Source: Allodiplogaster sudhausi (taxonomy: Eukaryota > Nematoda > Chromadorea > Rhabditida > Diplogasteridae). From it: 64,000 nt of DNA. Shown piece after piece: positions 10,988 to 21,325 of the stretch (position 1 is the stretch's first letter; every line of letters starts with the position of its first letter). Location: assembly GCA_945643635.1 (NCBI GenBank), contig CALZFC010000019.1, forward strand, positions 2,126,501-2,190,500, read 5' to 3'. Below the pieces are notes generated by a model. It ran no database searches and was not told the DNA's origin. It saw nothing but the letters and a program-made list of their open reading frames with translations. The translations under genes and the position numbers were made by a program.

Positions 10988-13900
10988 GACTATCTGCTTC
11001 TGTCACCTCTCTCTTGCCATCCTTGGCAGGGAGTGTCTCTTTCCTCTTTTCAAGCGCAGCCGTGAGTGCATGAAGACGATGGCCGATAGCGGTGGCGTGT
11101 CTCTCGATAACCTGTAACATAATCTCTCTCTTTCTCACGATTCCCCAATCTCACACTCTATTCTCATTGTTTGGCATATCTCTAGCCCTCCAGCTGGTCA
11201 GAATCTTGCCTTGCTCTGCCGTGCAAAGTGGTCAGCAGCCGCGGCCGCGCCATGAAACCCGTCAAGCAGCCGCTCTTCAGCCGTAGTCTATGTAGTTATA
11301 TTAAAACATGTTTATTGTGTTTCACAATGCTCTTTCAAAGTACCAGAAGCGCTGCTGAAAAGCGTTCTGTTACGCGTAGCTCGTCGAAGGTCTCCCTGAA
11401 ACAAGCTCAACTCAAGCTCGAATTGTCACTCAAAGTGTCATTTGATAGTGTCGAAAACAGTCTAAAAAAAGAAGAATGAAAAAGTGACGTTTGTCAAGGG
11501 CTCTAACAAGAATCGGAAGTGAAATGCAGCCCACGCGGTGAGAGAATCAAAGCAACCAGGGGCGAGTGCGAAAGAAGGAAGAGGGTAGGCGGCAGAGAAA
11601 ACATCGAAGGCGCGCATTGTCTCACAGGAGGCGAGCGGGAAGATGCCCTGTTAATTCTCTTCATTTTTAACATTTATTTAGTTTGGAACATCACACAAAA
11701 ATTACGTTGCTTACAACATAACTGTTAATTTAGATTTACAAGAAAACAAGCTAAAGCATGACAAAAATAACTTTCAACGATTCCAAAGGATTTCCCGAGA
11801 TGTCGACCGTTTGAAGCTTCTTCGGCCAGTGGGAAACCGACAAGAGAGCTGCAATGTGTTTTAAATTCTATTGAAATACAAATGTTATGTATATTTTGGA
11901 GAGTAAGAGCATGTAAGCAATCTACTGTCTTGTATGGACAGATTCTCGTTGACTTGCAACGAGTTGGTCGCATTGATTGCTTTGCTGGCATTAATCTGGG
12001 ATGAAGCATCGCCTACGAAATGATCAGGGACAAACACATTTGAAAGAAAAAAAAAGAAACTACGTAGTAGTTTAAGCGTCCATGGAACAAAGAGGAAGTA
12101 AAGATTTGAAGGAACTAGAGAGTGGAAGAGGAAGAGAGGCATATGGTGAATACTCACTTCAGGACGCTTCTTTCAATCAGCGGGGGCGTTTTTCTCGCCA
12201 CGAATCATTTTAATGCACCCAACATCTCGATCATATTCCCATTAACATTCATGAATATAAAAGCAGTCCTCTTATCTGAAGAGTCAGTATATCCTGAGGT
12301 CCTGATTCGGAAGCAAACAGCGGGTGGCAATTTGTGAACTTTTTTTTTTAAAATATGCTATTCTCAGATAAAAATAGAATGCTATTTCAGGTAATAGAGA
12401 TGAAGCTCTTTCTCCTGTTCGCAGCTCTGGCCACGCTCATTGTCGCCCAGCCGCCATCTGCTGGTCCTCATCCATCTCGAGCACCGCCTGGATCTGACCG
12501 CCCTCATACTTCCGGCAGTCCCCCACCATCTGGTCGTCCTCATCCATCTGGAAGCCCGCCACCCTCTGGACGCCCCGAGCCTTCTGGAGCTCCTGAACCA
12601 ACAGGCGAGCCAGTAGAAAAGCGTGAGGCTGGATTCCCTGAAGGTTCCCCAAGACCATCGGGACCCCCACCGCATGGATCGGGCCGACCTCATCCATACG
12701 GCAGTCCCCCACCATCTGGTGGTCCTCATCCATCTGGAAGCCCACCACCCTCTGGACGCCCCGAGCCTTCTGGAGCACCTGAACCAACAGGCGAGCCAGT
12801 AGAGAAGCGTGAGGCTGGATTCCCTGAAGGTTCCCCAAGACCATCGGGACCCCCTCCGCATGGATCGGGCCGACCTCATCCATACGGCAGTCCCCCACCA
12901 TCTGGTGGTCCTCAATCATCTGGAAGCCCACCACCCTCTGGACGCCCCGAGCCTTCTGGAGCACCTGAACCAACAGGCGTGCCAGTAGAGAAGCGTGAGG
13001 CTGGATTCCCTGAAGGTTCCCCAAGACCATCGGGACCCCCTCCGCATGGATCTGACCGCCCTCATCCTTCCGGCAGTCCCCCTCCATCTGGTCGTCCTCA
13101 TCCATCTGGAAGCCCGCCACCCTCTGGACGCCCCGAGCCTTCTGGAGCTCCTGAACCAACAGGCGAGCGAGTAGAGAAGCGTGAGGCTGGATTCCCTGAA
13201 GGTTCCCCAAGACCATCGGGACCCCCTCCGCATGGATCTGACCACCCTCATCCTTCCGGCAGTCCCCCACCATCTGGTCGTCCCCATGCATCTGGAAGCC
13301 AGCGACCTTCTACCCTGCCATCACAGTTCTGAATTCTTCACTTTTCGGCCGTAAAATATTGATGGGTCAAAAAACTGGCGTTCACATACATGCTTCTAAT
13401 AAAAAAATTCTACAATCTTCATTGCGAACATCAAGCCTAATATGTTTTCAAATGAATATCTTTCTTACATGCTTCCGAAATCCGATTACCGGCGATCTTG
13501 AGTGACGTCAGCAGATGCAAGTCATTTAGGAACTGAAAGAGTATCTCCCTTTTTTTCGTAATTTCAAGACGGAACATTTTGAAGAAAAAAGATGAAGAAT
13601 AGCTTACATCGAGATTTGCAATCTGATTGTTTTGGATGTGCAGCAGCGAGAGTTCGGGGAGGGAAGCAAGAGGCGATGCGTCTTCAATCTCATTTTGATA
13701 CAGATAGAGACGTTTCAAATGCTTACACGTCTCGATTCCGGTCAACTCCTCAACTTGACACTTGAATATTTTGACTTTAAAGGAGCTATCCATGGAGATT
13801 ATATTCTGTATTTTTCGAAAATACTATCCGGCCCAACTAGAAACATCCTTAGGAAAAGTAAGAAAGCATCCTGAAGGGGCCCCGAGGAGAAAAACCAGAT

Positions 13901-14606
13901 TTTCCTCACATTGTACTGTTGAATTTAGGGAGTGACGTCATCACCCTATTTTCTCCCTCTGCCACTTTTCACAAGCGGCTTCTAAACTCCATGGATAGTT
14001 CCTTTAAATAGACGCAGGTCAAGGAAGTACAATAATAACATGTTCACACTTGAAAAAAGCATACCTTTAACACGCCTTCGCAGACCCATAGCTCCTCAAG
14101 TGTTTCGCTCACTTCTACCAGTGGCTTCATGCACGCAATGTCCTTAATTAGCGGAAATCGGGAGATTAAACAAAATTGAAAATATTACTAGTTTTGAAAA
14201 GTAGATTCGCATAATTTACCTGACCAAAGATTTGCAAGACGCGCAAGCGCTCAAAGTACTTGAGGCCAATGAGCACGGGAAGGCCACCGAAGAACATTTC
14301 TATGCGATCCACTAGCGCGCCTTCAGCCTACAACACGAAAATAACTTCACAATAAAACAATTTCACGATACTACCTTCATGGATATTATATAGAAATTCA
14401 TATTATACATACATATGTGGCATTTTATGGCTACAATTGTAATTGCAATGTAGAAAGTTAAAATTCGAAAAGGGAAAGAATTCCTTGAGCGCATTGATGT
14501 CGATTCCGTTGGCGGCGCAGAGCGTCTCGAGGTACTTGACATAGCGAGACTTGAGATTCGAGACAGAGGCAGCTACGGCAGATGCCGATGCAAATGAAGA
14601 TGCCAT
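6732..14606 (-). CDS. LRRC9: Leucine-rich repeat protein, LRRC9 homologue, ~30 exons
   Basis: The order of conserved blocks follows vertebrate LRRC9. The N-terminus has YLETLCAANGIDINAL then RIEMFFGGLPVLIGLKYF. An SDS22-like LRR array follows (ELTGIETCKHLKRLYLYQNE, FLNDLHLLTSLKIAGNRIS). A charged coiled-coil middle comes next (VIERHATAIGHRLHALTAAL). Then a non-LRR region and a second LRR array run to ISACSGLKHL and FSCAGNPVTERR. The end is LRELEVFDGVRVEHFDISQR and a stop at 6732-6734. The total is about 1,130 residues, against roughly 1,450 in mammals. Most exon junctions were checked for GT/AG and phase. Not resolved: the exon 1 donor, one join near 11.4-11.8 kb and one near 9.75-9.9 kb. LRRC9 is a poorly studied, cilium-associated LRR protein in animals. 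Gene A1 lies antisense inside one intron. Confidence 0.8.
9290..11395 (-). other. LRRC9: LRRC9 central coiled-coil/linker exon block
   Basis: Exons supported by phase: 11395-11344 (ETFDELRVTERFSAALL), 11287-11210 (TTAEERLLDGFHG..., followed by a GC donor), 11111-11007, 10909-10859, 10747-10653, 10596-10521, 10441-10240, 10138-10089, 10035-about 9880, about 9768-9668, 9591-9487 and 9397-9290. Helical, charged residues dominate the first part, as in the LRRC9 middle region. A (CT)n tract at about 10962-10983 falls in the intron after 11007. In the exon 9397-9290, frame DELHHQHGRQ fits both neighbouring phases although another frame also looks protein-like, so this stretch is less certain. Confidence 0.6.
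12256..12263 (+). promoter_or_regulatory. TATA box of gene A1
   Basis: TATAAAAG lies about 70 bases upstream of a 5'UTR intron donor. The same position carries TATAAAAG in copy A2 (18252-18259) and TATAAGAG in A3 (39351-39358), inside a block of nearly identical upstream sequence. Confidence 0.7.
12400..13332 (+). CDS. A1: secreted Pro/Ser/Gly repeat protein with Lys-Arg sites
   Basis: A 310-residue protein with a clear signal peptide (MKLFLLFAALATLIVAQ). It then has tandem repeats of 62 residues (186 bp), each running EAGFPEGSPRPSGPPP... GRPEPSGAPEPTGEPVEKR. Lys-Arg before EAGFPEG occurs four times at exact 186-bp spacing, the arrangement of a precursor cut by a kexin/prohormone convertase; that processing is inference. 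The start is taken at the methionine after CTATTTCAG (intron about 12334-12390 in the 5'UTR), which puts the signal peptide at the N-terminus. The C-terminus reads GSQRPSTLPSQF, unlike A2. The gene is nested antisense in an LRRC9 intron. No domain is known to me; a glycosylated mucin-like role is equally possible. Confidence 0.8.
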   Translation: MKLFLLFAALATLIVAQPPSAGPHPSRAPPGSDRPHTSGSPPPSGRPHPSGSPPPSGRPEPSGAPEPTGEPVEKREAGFPEGSPRPSGPPPHGSGRPHPYGSPPPSGGPHPSGSPPPSGRPEPSGAPEPTGEPVEKREAGFPEGSPRPSGPPPHGSGRPHPYGSPPPSGGPQSSGSPPPSGRPEPSGAPEPTGVPVEKREAGFPEGSPRPSGPPPHGSDRPHPSGSPPPSGRPHPSGSPPPSGRPEPSGAPEPTGERVEKREAGFPEGSPRPSGPPPHGSDHPHPSGSPPPSGRPHASGSQRPSTLPSQF

Positions 14607-15867
14607 GGCAGGGAAGAGCACGTCAAGCGTTCAAATTCACTTGTCCACATGAAGAATGTCAAAATCTTTTATTTTAATTTTGTAAAGAATTAATACAAGC
14701 TGTCATGCTGCTTTACAAAAAGATTGCATAAAATATCTACGAAATTGTAAGAGTGCAATGAGAGGCCGCCACCCTTTGCTTCCATGGCAATTTTATTTCC
14801 GCTCCGTTGGAGCTCTCCGTTTCCGGAACCACGTCTCCGGGAAAGCGAGATGCTTCATTGGCTGTGACTCAGCAACTCTGTGTCGCAGGAAACGATTTAA
14901 TATTCTTAATCTTGACATTCACAATTTCTTTTGCGTTTCGATTAGTGACATTCTTCGCCCAAGTGTCCAAAGACTGAACGAAAGACAATTATGTCTTCCG
15001 ACAATTCAAGATCTGCTCCATGAATGTAGTGACTGTTCGGGTGCACACCCGAAGAGTGACTCGCATGAAAGTGTGACTTCTCACATCCTTCGTGGTGCAT
15101 CGTAGCGGAGAAGAGAATGCGCCTGTGCAAACAAAGATGAGGCTGCAATTTACTATCTTGGATACATCATCCAGTCTGTGAAGAGAAGGCCAAAGATCCT
15201 GCCGAATCTTTCGTAATCAGCAAGGTATTTTTTTAACGGATGTATTTTTTACTATAAAAATATCTAAAGAGATTGGAAGAAAGTGGATCGATTCAGCTTC
15301 GACAGAACTTTCTGTGTCTCAAGTCACACTGCTCCCTAATTTCATGACGTAGATTTCAAGAGAAGACTGATAAGTCGTGAAGGGCAGTACATTTCATCCC
15401 ATGAAGCATGAAAGTGAGACAATGAAATCGGAGCAATACGGGACCATGTGATTTTCAATATTGTATTGTCAAAGCTCTCTTCTTAGCGAGATGCGTCTTT
15501 ATCGTACTTTAACGAACTATGAATGTTGATCCATACCGAAACTTACATTTAGCATCGCTATGGTTTGGAGCCACATATGTAGGTACAAAGAGTTAAAAAA
15601 ATTATTGAATCTAGTGAATATCTGAAATGTGTGCTGTGGACACAATAATTCATTACTATATTGAAGCACAACGTCAGCGACAAAAGTGAAGGTTGCTGAA
15701 AGCAAGCCAATATTCTGGACGGTTGTGCATAAATAAAGGGAAGAACTATTCATAAGTGCCAGTGGCAGAGTTTGCAAGAAGGAGAAAAGAGAGCGAAGCG
15801 AGGAAGGGATAGAGAGAAATAGGGAACGGTATAGTGAAAGTGATGAGAAATCCACAATGCTCGACTG
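14607..15867. other. Region between LRRC9 start and gene B1; triplicated flank with stem-loop
   Basis: No gene is supported. This LRRC9 upstream flank is repeated at about 19.9-20.8 kb and 41.4-42.4 kb. A stem-loop at 15026-15063 (GTAGTGACTGTTCGGGTGCA and its near-complement) is kept as a hairpin in both other copies although the base sequence has changed. Confidence 0.5.
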
Positions 15868-16040
15868 TTCCGCCGTCTGTGGAGGCGGGTGAAGAGAGCA
15901 AAGTCAGCTGCCACGTCGTAGGGCGAGCCAGATCTGGATCGTGCTCTCTCATCCCGCTCCAGCATAAAAGTATCGGGGAGATGTGAGGAAGTCAGCACAT
16001 CCGGGAGTCTCTACTGGGAAGCTAAAGGAGCCACTATCAG
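15868..16040 (+). promoter_or_regulatory. B1 promoter module and first (non-coding) exon
   Basis: A block of about 170 bases is almost identical upstream of all four B genes (also near 21060-21236, 36605-36781 and 42608-42778). It contains the TATA-like CATAAAAG at 15963-15970 in B1. The 5' exon ends in CACTATCAG before a GTAGCT donor at 16041, and the intron ends at 16122. Confidence 0.65.
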
Positions 16041-16130
16041 GTAGCTTTTCTTCAACTTATTAATTTATCTTGCTAATTTCTGAAAATGATCTCACCATTA
16101 CTTATATTTGTGTCCCGTTCAGTGTATAAA

Positions 16131-16829
16131 ATGAAGCTGCTTCTGGTGGTTCTGACTGTTGCCACACTTGCCTTTGGTGCGTCCTCGAGTCCCTCTGGAC
16201 CTGAGCCTTCCGGAAGTCCACTGCCTTCTGAAGGCCCTTCGGGCAGTCTACTTCCATCAGAGGGACCTGAGCCTTCTGGCAGCCCTCTTCCCTCTGCTGG
16301 TCCTTCTGGAAGCCCCCTTCCATCTGCTGGTCCTTCTGGAAGCCCCCTTCCCTCTGCTGGTCCTTCTGGCAGCCCCTTTCCATCTGCCAGTCCTTCTGGC
16401 AGTCCTCAGCCATCAGAGCTTCCCCACCCCTCGGGAAGTCCCTCAGGCAGTCCCCATCCCTCTGGTAGTCCCTCAGGCCGTCCGCACCCTTCTGGGAGCC
16501 CGTCAGGCCGCCCTCACCCATCTGGAAGTCCCTCAGGGCGTCCCCATCCCTCAGGAAGTCCCTCTGGCCGTCCCCATCCCTCTGGAAGTCCCTCAGGTCG
16601 TCCCCATCCCTCAGGAAGTCACTCAGGACGTCCCCATCCCTCAGGAAGTCCCTCAAGCCGTCCCCACCCCTCAGGAAGTCCCTCAGGCCGTCCCCACCCC
16701 TCTGGAGGTCCTTCACCTTCAGGCCATCCTTTCCCTTCTTCGTCATTCTCTCCCTTTTCGGGATCTCCTGGCCCATTCAAATACTCGACAGCTCCTCTAT
16801 CATTCCGAAGCTGGTTCTTCTCTTTCTAA
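16131..16829 (+). CDS. B1: secreted [16 protein letters not shown] protein
   Basis: A 232-residue protein: signal peptide [17 protein letters not shown], then a Ser/Pro/Gly stretch ([17 protein letters not shown]), then a 30-bp minisatellite encoding [14 protein letters not shown] decapeptides. The tail is unique: [17 protein letters not shown]... ending FRSWFFSF. The start is set by the methionine just after the 5'UTR intron acceptor (CCCGTTCAG). Poly(A) signal AATAAATGATGG follows at about 16920. The product should be secreted, is rich in potential O-glycosylation sites and has no cysteine in its mature part. It lies divergently from the LRRC9 start. Function unknown. Confidence 0.8.
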   Translation: MKLLLVVLTVATLAFGASSSPSGPEPSGSPLPSEGPSGSLLPSEGPEPSGSPLPSAGPSGSPLPSAGPSGSPLPSAGPSGSPFPSASPSGSPQPSELPHPSGSPSGSPHPSGSPSGRPHPSGSPSGRPHPSGSPSGRPHPSGSPSGRPHPSGSPSGRPHPSGSHSGRPHPSGSPSSRPHPSGSPSGRPHPSGGPSPSGHPFPSSSFSPFSGSPGPFKYSTAPLSFRSWFFSF

Positions 16830-17039
16830 AGCGTTATTCCAAAGAGAGTTGGATCTTGCGAGATCTTCAAACGCCTATTTATGTGTTTCGCTTAATAATG
16901 TATTTACACTTTTAGCACATAATAAATGATGGCGGATGATTGAGTTCCGCTTTCTGTGCACGGAATATACATATTACCTTAAAAAAAACTTCAAGCATAT
17001 GAAAGGAGTGGGTTATTAAACATTCTTATTATGTGTAAT

Positions 17040-17330
17040 ACATGAGGAAAAGATATTTTAACTAATCGAACGCGCAAGAAAGAGCGTTCCAGCTGAGCTT
17101 TGCCACGATAATTCGGATGCGCATAGTTATTCGCGGTTTCATTCATCGTCTCTCTGACAGTTTTTTTTTTGCGATTGCGCCCAGTGTACATTTTCTTAAG
17201 CTGGCATTGAGCAGACCAATGTGTTTTCCAACTATCAACGCTGCAGACAAGCCAGCCGTTCATTCACACAATGGGGGAAGGGAAATGAAATATATGTAGT
17301 TGATGGGTGAAAGTGATAAAATATTAGAAG
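17040..17330. repeat. Duplicated 3' flank module, copy 1 of 4
   Basis: The segment with CCAGCTGAGCTTTGCCACGA and CGTCTCTCTGAC recurs at about 29190-29420, 37790-38040 and 47730-47990. It follows B1 and B3 and also lies beyond both C receptors, marking duplicon borders. Confidence 0.7.
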
Positions 17331-17734
17331 AATAATTAAACGATAGATGCGTTATGTATTATTGATCACTGTATTTTCTTATTGGCATAAACAACAATTT
17401 ATTGAATTGATTAATTGAATATAATGCAGCGATTCGAGAAATGCCAAGAAATATTAGAAAACAACCTCGCAGGAATCGAGCCGGCAGATGCCCTAATCAA
17501 TCTCTTAATTAATTAATTTATTTATTTTGAAACATTATTCGGCTTCGGTCGATTCTCAGGATCTGAATTTAGCAACTCTACTGAGAACTTTTGAGCAGCA
17601 AACTCGAAGATGATGATTTTCTAGGTCCCTTGCCCTTTTGATTCCCTCGCAATTCGAGTCATAAAGCATTTTTTATATTGCTTGATTCTTAATAAAGATT
17701 TAAAAGAAAAGAACAAAAGAACAAGAAAAATTAC

Positions 17735-18009
17735 TTTCAACGATTCCACTGGATTTTTTGAGATGTCGAATATTTGAAGCTTCTTCTGCAGAGCAAAACC
17801 GATTGTAGCGCTGCAATGTGAATTCATGCTTATTTTAGCTCTCTGATTAGTAAATTAATAAATTCTATTTTAAGAAGAAAGTTATGTATGTTTTGGAGAA
17901 TAAGTGAACGCAAGCAAGCTACTGCATGGTATGGACAGATTCTCCTTGACTTGCAACGAGTTGGTCGCATTGATTGCTTTGCTGGCATTAATCTGGGATG
18001 AAGCATCGC
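17735..18009 (-). pseudogene. Duplicated LRRC9 exons 7 and 6 (relic, unit 2)
   Basis: 17810-17735 corresponds to LRRC9 exon 11848-11772 (FDISKNPVESLK against VDISGNPLESLK) but is one base shorter, so the phase is broken. 18009-17923 corresponds to 12012-11926 with the same length. Both stand in front of gene A2 exactly as the originals stand in front of A1. No LRRC9 reading frame can be built around them. Confidence 0.8.
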
Positions 18010-18393
18010 CTACGAAATGATCAGGGACAAACACATTAGAAAGAAAAAAAAGAAACTACGTAGTAGTTTAAGCGTCCATGGAACAAAGAGGAAGTAAAGA
18101 TTTGAAAGAACTAGAGAGTGGAAGAGGAAGAGAGGCATATGGTGAATACTCACTTCAGGTCGCTTCTTTCAATCAGCGGGGGCGTTTTTCTCGCCACGAA
18201 TCATTTTAATGCACCCAACATCTCGATCATATTCCCATTAACATTCATGAATATAAAAGCAGTCCTCTTATCTGAAGAGTCAGTATATCCTGAGGTCCTC
18301 ATTCGGAAGCAAACAGCGGGTGGCAATTTGTGAACTTTTTTTTTAAATATGCTATTCTCAGATAAAAATATAATGCTATTCCAGGTAATAGAG

Positions 18394-18861
18394 ATGAAGC
18401 TCTTTCTCCTGTTCGCAGCTCTGGCCACGCTCATTGTCGCCCAGCCGCCATCTGCTGGTCCTCATCCATCTCGAGCACCGCTTGGATCTGACCGCCCTCA
18501 TCCTTCCGGCAGTCCCCCACCATCTGGTCGTCCACATCCATCTGGAAGCCCGCCTACCTCTGGACGCCCCGAGCCTTCTGGAGCTCCTGAACCAACAGGC
18601 GAGCCAGTAGAGAAGCGTGAGGCTGGATTCCCTGAAGGTTCCCCAAGACCATCGGGACCCCCTCCGCCTGGATCTGACCGCCCTCATCCTTCCGGCAGTC
18701 CCCCTCCATCTGGTCGTCCTCATCCATCTGGAAGCCCGCCACCTTCTGGACCTCCCCACCAATCTGGAAGTTCTTCATTCTCTCCGTTCTCGGGAACTCC
18801 CGGCCCATTGAAAAGCTCTACAGCTCCTCCGTCATTCCGAAGCTGGTTCTTCTCTTTCTAA
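18394..18861 (+). CDS. A2: A-type secreted protein with a B-type C-terminus
   Basis: A 155-residue protein. The signal peptide (MKLFLLFAALATLIVAQ) and first repeats are as in A1, with a single EKREAGFPEG site. The last 30 or so residues ([18 protein letters not shown]... FRSWFFSF) match the tail of the B proteins rather than A1's PSQF ending. The upstream 300 bp including the TATA box (18252-18259) and the 5'UTR intron are nearly identical to A1. Fewer repeats than A1 shows copy-number change of the 186-bp unit. Gene conversion or unequal recombination with a B gene is the simplest explanation (inference). Confidence 0.8.
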   Translation: MKLFLLFAALATLIVAQPPSAGPHPSRAPLGSDRPHPSGSPPPSGRPHPSGSPPTSGRPEPSGAPEPTGEPVEKREAGFPEGSPRPSGPPPPGSDRPHPSGSPPPSGRPHPSGSPPPSGPPHQSGSSSFSPFSGTPGPLKSSTAPPSFRSWFFSF

Positions 18862-19486
18862 AACCTTATGCCAAGGAGAAATGGCTCGTGCAAGATCTTT
18901 AAACGCCTATTAATTTACTCCATTTATTTATGTCTTTAAATTTAGTGCATAATAAATGATGGCATGATACCATTTTGTTTTCTGTGCATGGAATATATTT
19001 ATTGTAAAAAAAACCTCAGGCAAACGAAAGGAGTGAGTTACATTTGTATGTTGCTTACAGGGCAACATAAGGAATATGGAGCACGAGAGGTTGCTGTGTA
19101 GAACATAGTTTTTTAATGACTCAAAGTCAGGTGGACACTTATGTAGGGCTGGAGGGTGGAGTACTTTCGCAAGGGAAAGGGTATAGTGCAGCTAGTGTAG
19201 CTATGATAATCTTCTTTCGTGATACATCTCCATCTATACGAGCGTAAAATATACTTAAAGGAGCTGTCCGTGGAGATTACAATGTTGCTGAATTTTTTGT
19301 TAATACTATCCGGGTCAACTAGAAACATCATTAGGAAAAATTCACACGCGGCTTCTAAACTCCATGGATAGTTCCTTTAAATATATTATTTCATTTAATA
19401 AAATGAAGAAAATATATAAGACAAATCGAGCTTACAAGGGCGTTCCAGCTGCGCCACGAGTGCATGCATATGTATGCATATCTTGT

Positions 19487-19530
19487 CGGCCTCATCCATC
19501 TGGCGTTCCGCGATCTGTTAATTCTAAACT
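19487..19530 (+). pseudogene. Remnant of an A-gene 3' end
   Basis: GGCCTCATCCATCTGGCGTT and the following bases resemble the end of the A-type fragment at 36360-36411. A second remnant lies at about 41008-41046. Each is only about 40 bases and has no open frame of its own. Confidence 0.5.
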
Positions 19531-19652
19531 CCTACGCATAAAAATATTCATATGTCAAAATTCCTGCACATCTAATCTGCATGCTCGTAATAAAAAAATC
19601 TACAACCTTTATTACTAAAATCATCCTCATATGTTTTTAAATGAATATCTTA

Positions 19653-19900
19653 TATCCGTTTATCAGCGATCTTGAGTGATGTCACAAGCGGCAAGTCGTT
19701 CAGGAACAAAAAGATTCTTCCCTTTTTAAACTGTACGAAAATATTGATCAAAAAAGACGAAGAATTAATAACGTCGAGATTATCAATCCGATCATTTTCA
19801 ATGTGTCTCGAGATATGTGACTTGAGATTCGAGACTGAGGTAGCGACAGCAGATGCCGATGCAAATGAAGATGCCCTGGCAGGGGAGAGCAGGCAGTTTA
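19653..19900 (-). pseudogene. Rearranged LRRC9 exons 1, 4 and 5 (relic, unit 2)
   Basis: Minus-strand reading gives SSFASASAVATSVSNLKS (exon 1) fused directly to HIENDRIDNLDV (end of exon 4), then the exon 5 remnant. Exons 2, 3 and most of 4 are deleted at CTCGAGAC. The start ATG is changed (AGG), and the exon 5 acceptor CAG has become TTTTTG. It is clearly non-functional. Confidence 0.85.
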
Positions 19901-20240
19901 AACGATCAAATTGACATCCACACGAAGAATTTCCGAGACGTTTTTAGCTTTACCACACTTGAAGATCTTTGACATCCACGAAGCACGTTCGCTTATGTCG
20001 TGAAATTTCTAGAGTACGATGAGAGGCTGCCACCCCTTGGTTCCATTTTAGTTTCCGCTCTGTTGGAGCCATCTGTTTCCGGAACCACGTCTTCAGGAAA
20101 GCGAGATACTTCAATGACTGTGAGTCACCAAAGCATTATCGCGCCAAAAATTCTTTATATCGATATTTCTTATAAATATATATTAGCGACATTCTTCGCC
20201 CAAGTCTCGAACGACTGTAAGGAAAGAGTCAGTGATTTTG

Positions 20241-20278
20241 TGTAGTCACTGTGAGGGTGCACCTGAACAGTGACTACA
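20241..20278 (+). other. Conserved 12-bp perfect hairpin
   Basis: TGTAGTCACTGT (20241-20252) pairs perfectly with ACAGTGACTACA (20267-20278). The same hairpin is at 41784-41821, and a structurally equivalent one with different bases is at 15026-15063. Confidence 0.6.
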
Positions 20279-21059
20279 TGAAGCTGCGAATTCTCACATC
20301 CTTCTTGGTACGTTGTAGCTGAGAAGCGAGCTGAAGCGAACGCGCCTGTGCATACAAAGATGAGCCTGCAATTCATTGTGCTTGACACATCATCCAGTCT
20401 GTGATGAGCAGGCCAAAGATCCTACCGAATTGTCGGTTCTCGGCTAAGCTGGTAACACTAACGATGCATTTGTTTAACTATAAACATATTCGAAAAGATT
20501 GGCAGAAAGTGGACATATTCATCATCAAAACAGAATTTTCTGTATCTCTCAAGCCACACTGCACCCAAATATCAAGACGCAGTTTTAAAAAAACGACAGA
20601 TTAGTCATGAAAGGCAGTAAATTTCATCCCATGAAGCAAGAGAGTGAGATAGTGAAATCGTATCAGTACATATGTATGTACATACTTTAACGAACTATGA
20701 ATGTTCCATAGCCAAATTTACATTTTACATCAGCTATTTGTTGTATCCTCATTGGTATAAAGAGTTAAAAAAAAAAAGAAAAAAAAGATTGAATCTTCTG
20801 CGGACACAATAATTCCTTACATGTTTCATACCTTTGGCTCTACAAGATCCGCGGCAAATTTATTAGAATGCAAGGTTGGAGGTAGCTGAAGGCGAGCCAA
20901 TATTCTGGCCGCTTGTGCATAAATGGAGAGAAGAATTATACATACATACGTGCCAGTGGCAGAGTTTGCAGGATGGAGAAAAAAGAGCAAAGCGAGGAAG
21001 GGAGAGAGAGAGAAAAAGTGAACGGTATAGTAAACGTGATGACAAATCCACAATGTTCG

Positions 21060-21236
21060 ACTGTTCCGCCGTCTGTGGAGGCGGGTGAAGAGAGCAAAGT
21101 CAGCTGCCACGTCGCAGGGCGAGCCAGATCTGGATCGTGCTCTCTCATCCCGCTCCAGCATAAAAGTATCGGGGAGATGTGAGGAAGTCAGCACATCCGG
21201 AAGTCTCTATTGGGAAGCTAAAGGAGCCACTCTAAG
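21060..21236 (+). promoter_or_regulatory. B2 promoter module
   Basis: Nearly identical to the B1 block, with CATAAAAG at 21159-21166. The 5'UTR intron ends in CTCCTTTCAG just before the start codon. Confidence 0.65.
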
Positions 21237-21325
21237 GTAGCTTTTCTTCCTATTATTAATTTATCTTGCTAATTTCTGAAAACGATTTCACCTTTGCTTA
21301 TATTTGTCTCCTTTCAGTGTATAAA

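Larger units (their letters stand above)
11772..14606 (-). other. LRRC9: LRRC9 N-terminal exon block
   Basis: Exons: 14606-about 14409 (start MASSFASASAVAASVSNLKS; the only in-frame canonical donor found is TAT|GTATAA at 14409/14408, which would add about 26 poorly conserved residues), 14327-14220, 14142-14065, 13760-13608, 13532-13469, 12012-11926 and 11848-11772. Lengths and phases fit from the second exon on: 36, 26 and 51 codons, then 21+1 base, 2+28 codons+1, 2+25 codons. The long intron 13468-12013 contains gene A1 on the opposite strand. The last donor here is the weak GTTATT, whereas both duplicated copies have GTAATT. Confidence 0.75.

Noticed and set aside
12382..13291. Long minus-strand frames (up to 284 codons) opposite A and B genes
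   Set aside because: They mirror the repeat structure of the sense gene: a repeat whose length is a multiple of three keeps all frames open. They have no signal peptide, splice support or domain.
16159..16929. Second plus-strand frame across B1 (and equivalents in B2 and B4), Leu/Val/Pro-rich
   Set aside because: A shifted reading of the same minisatellite; it starts after the true signal peptide and loses the conserved tail.
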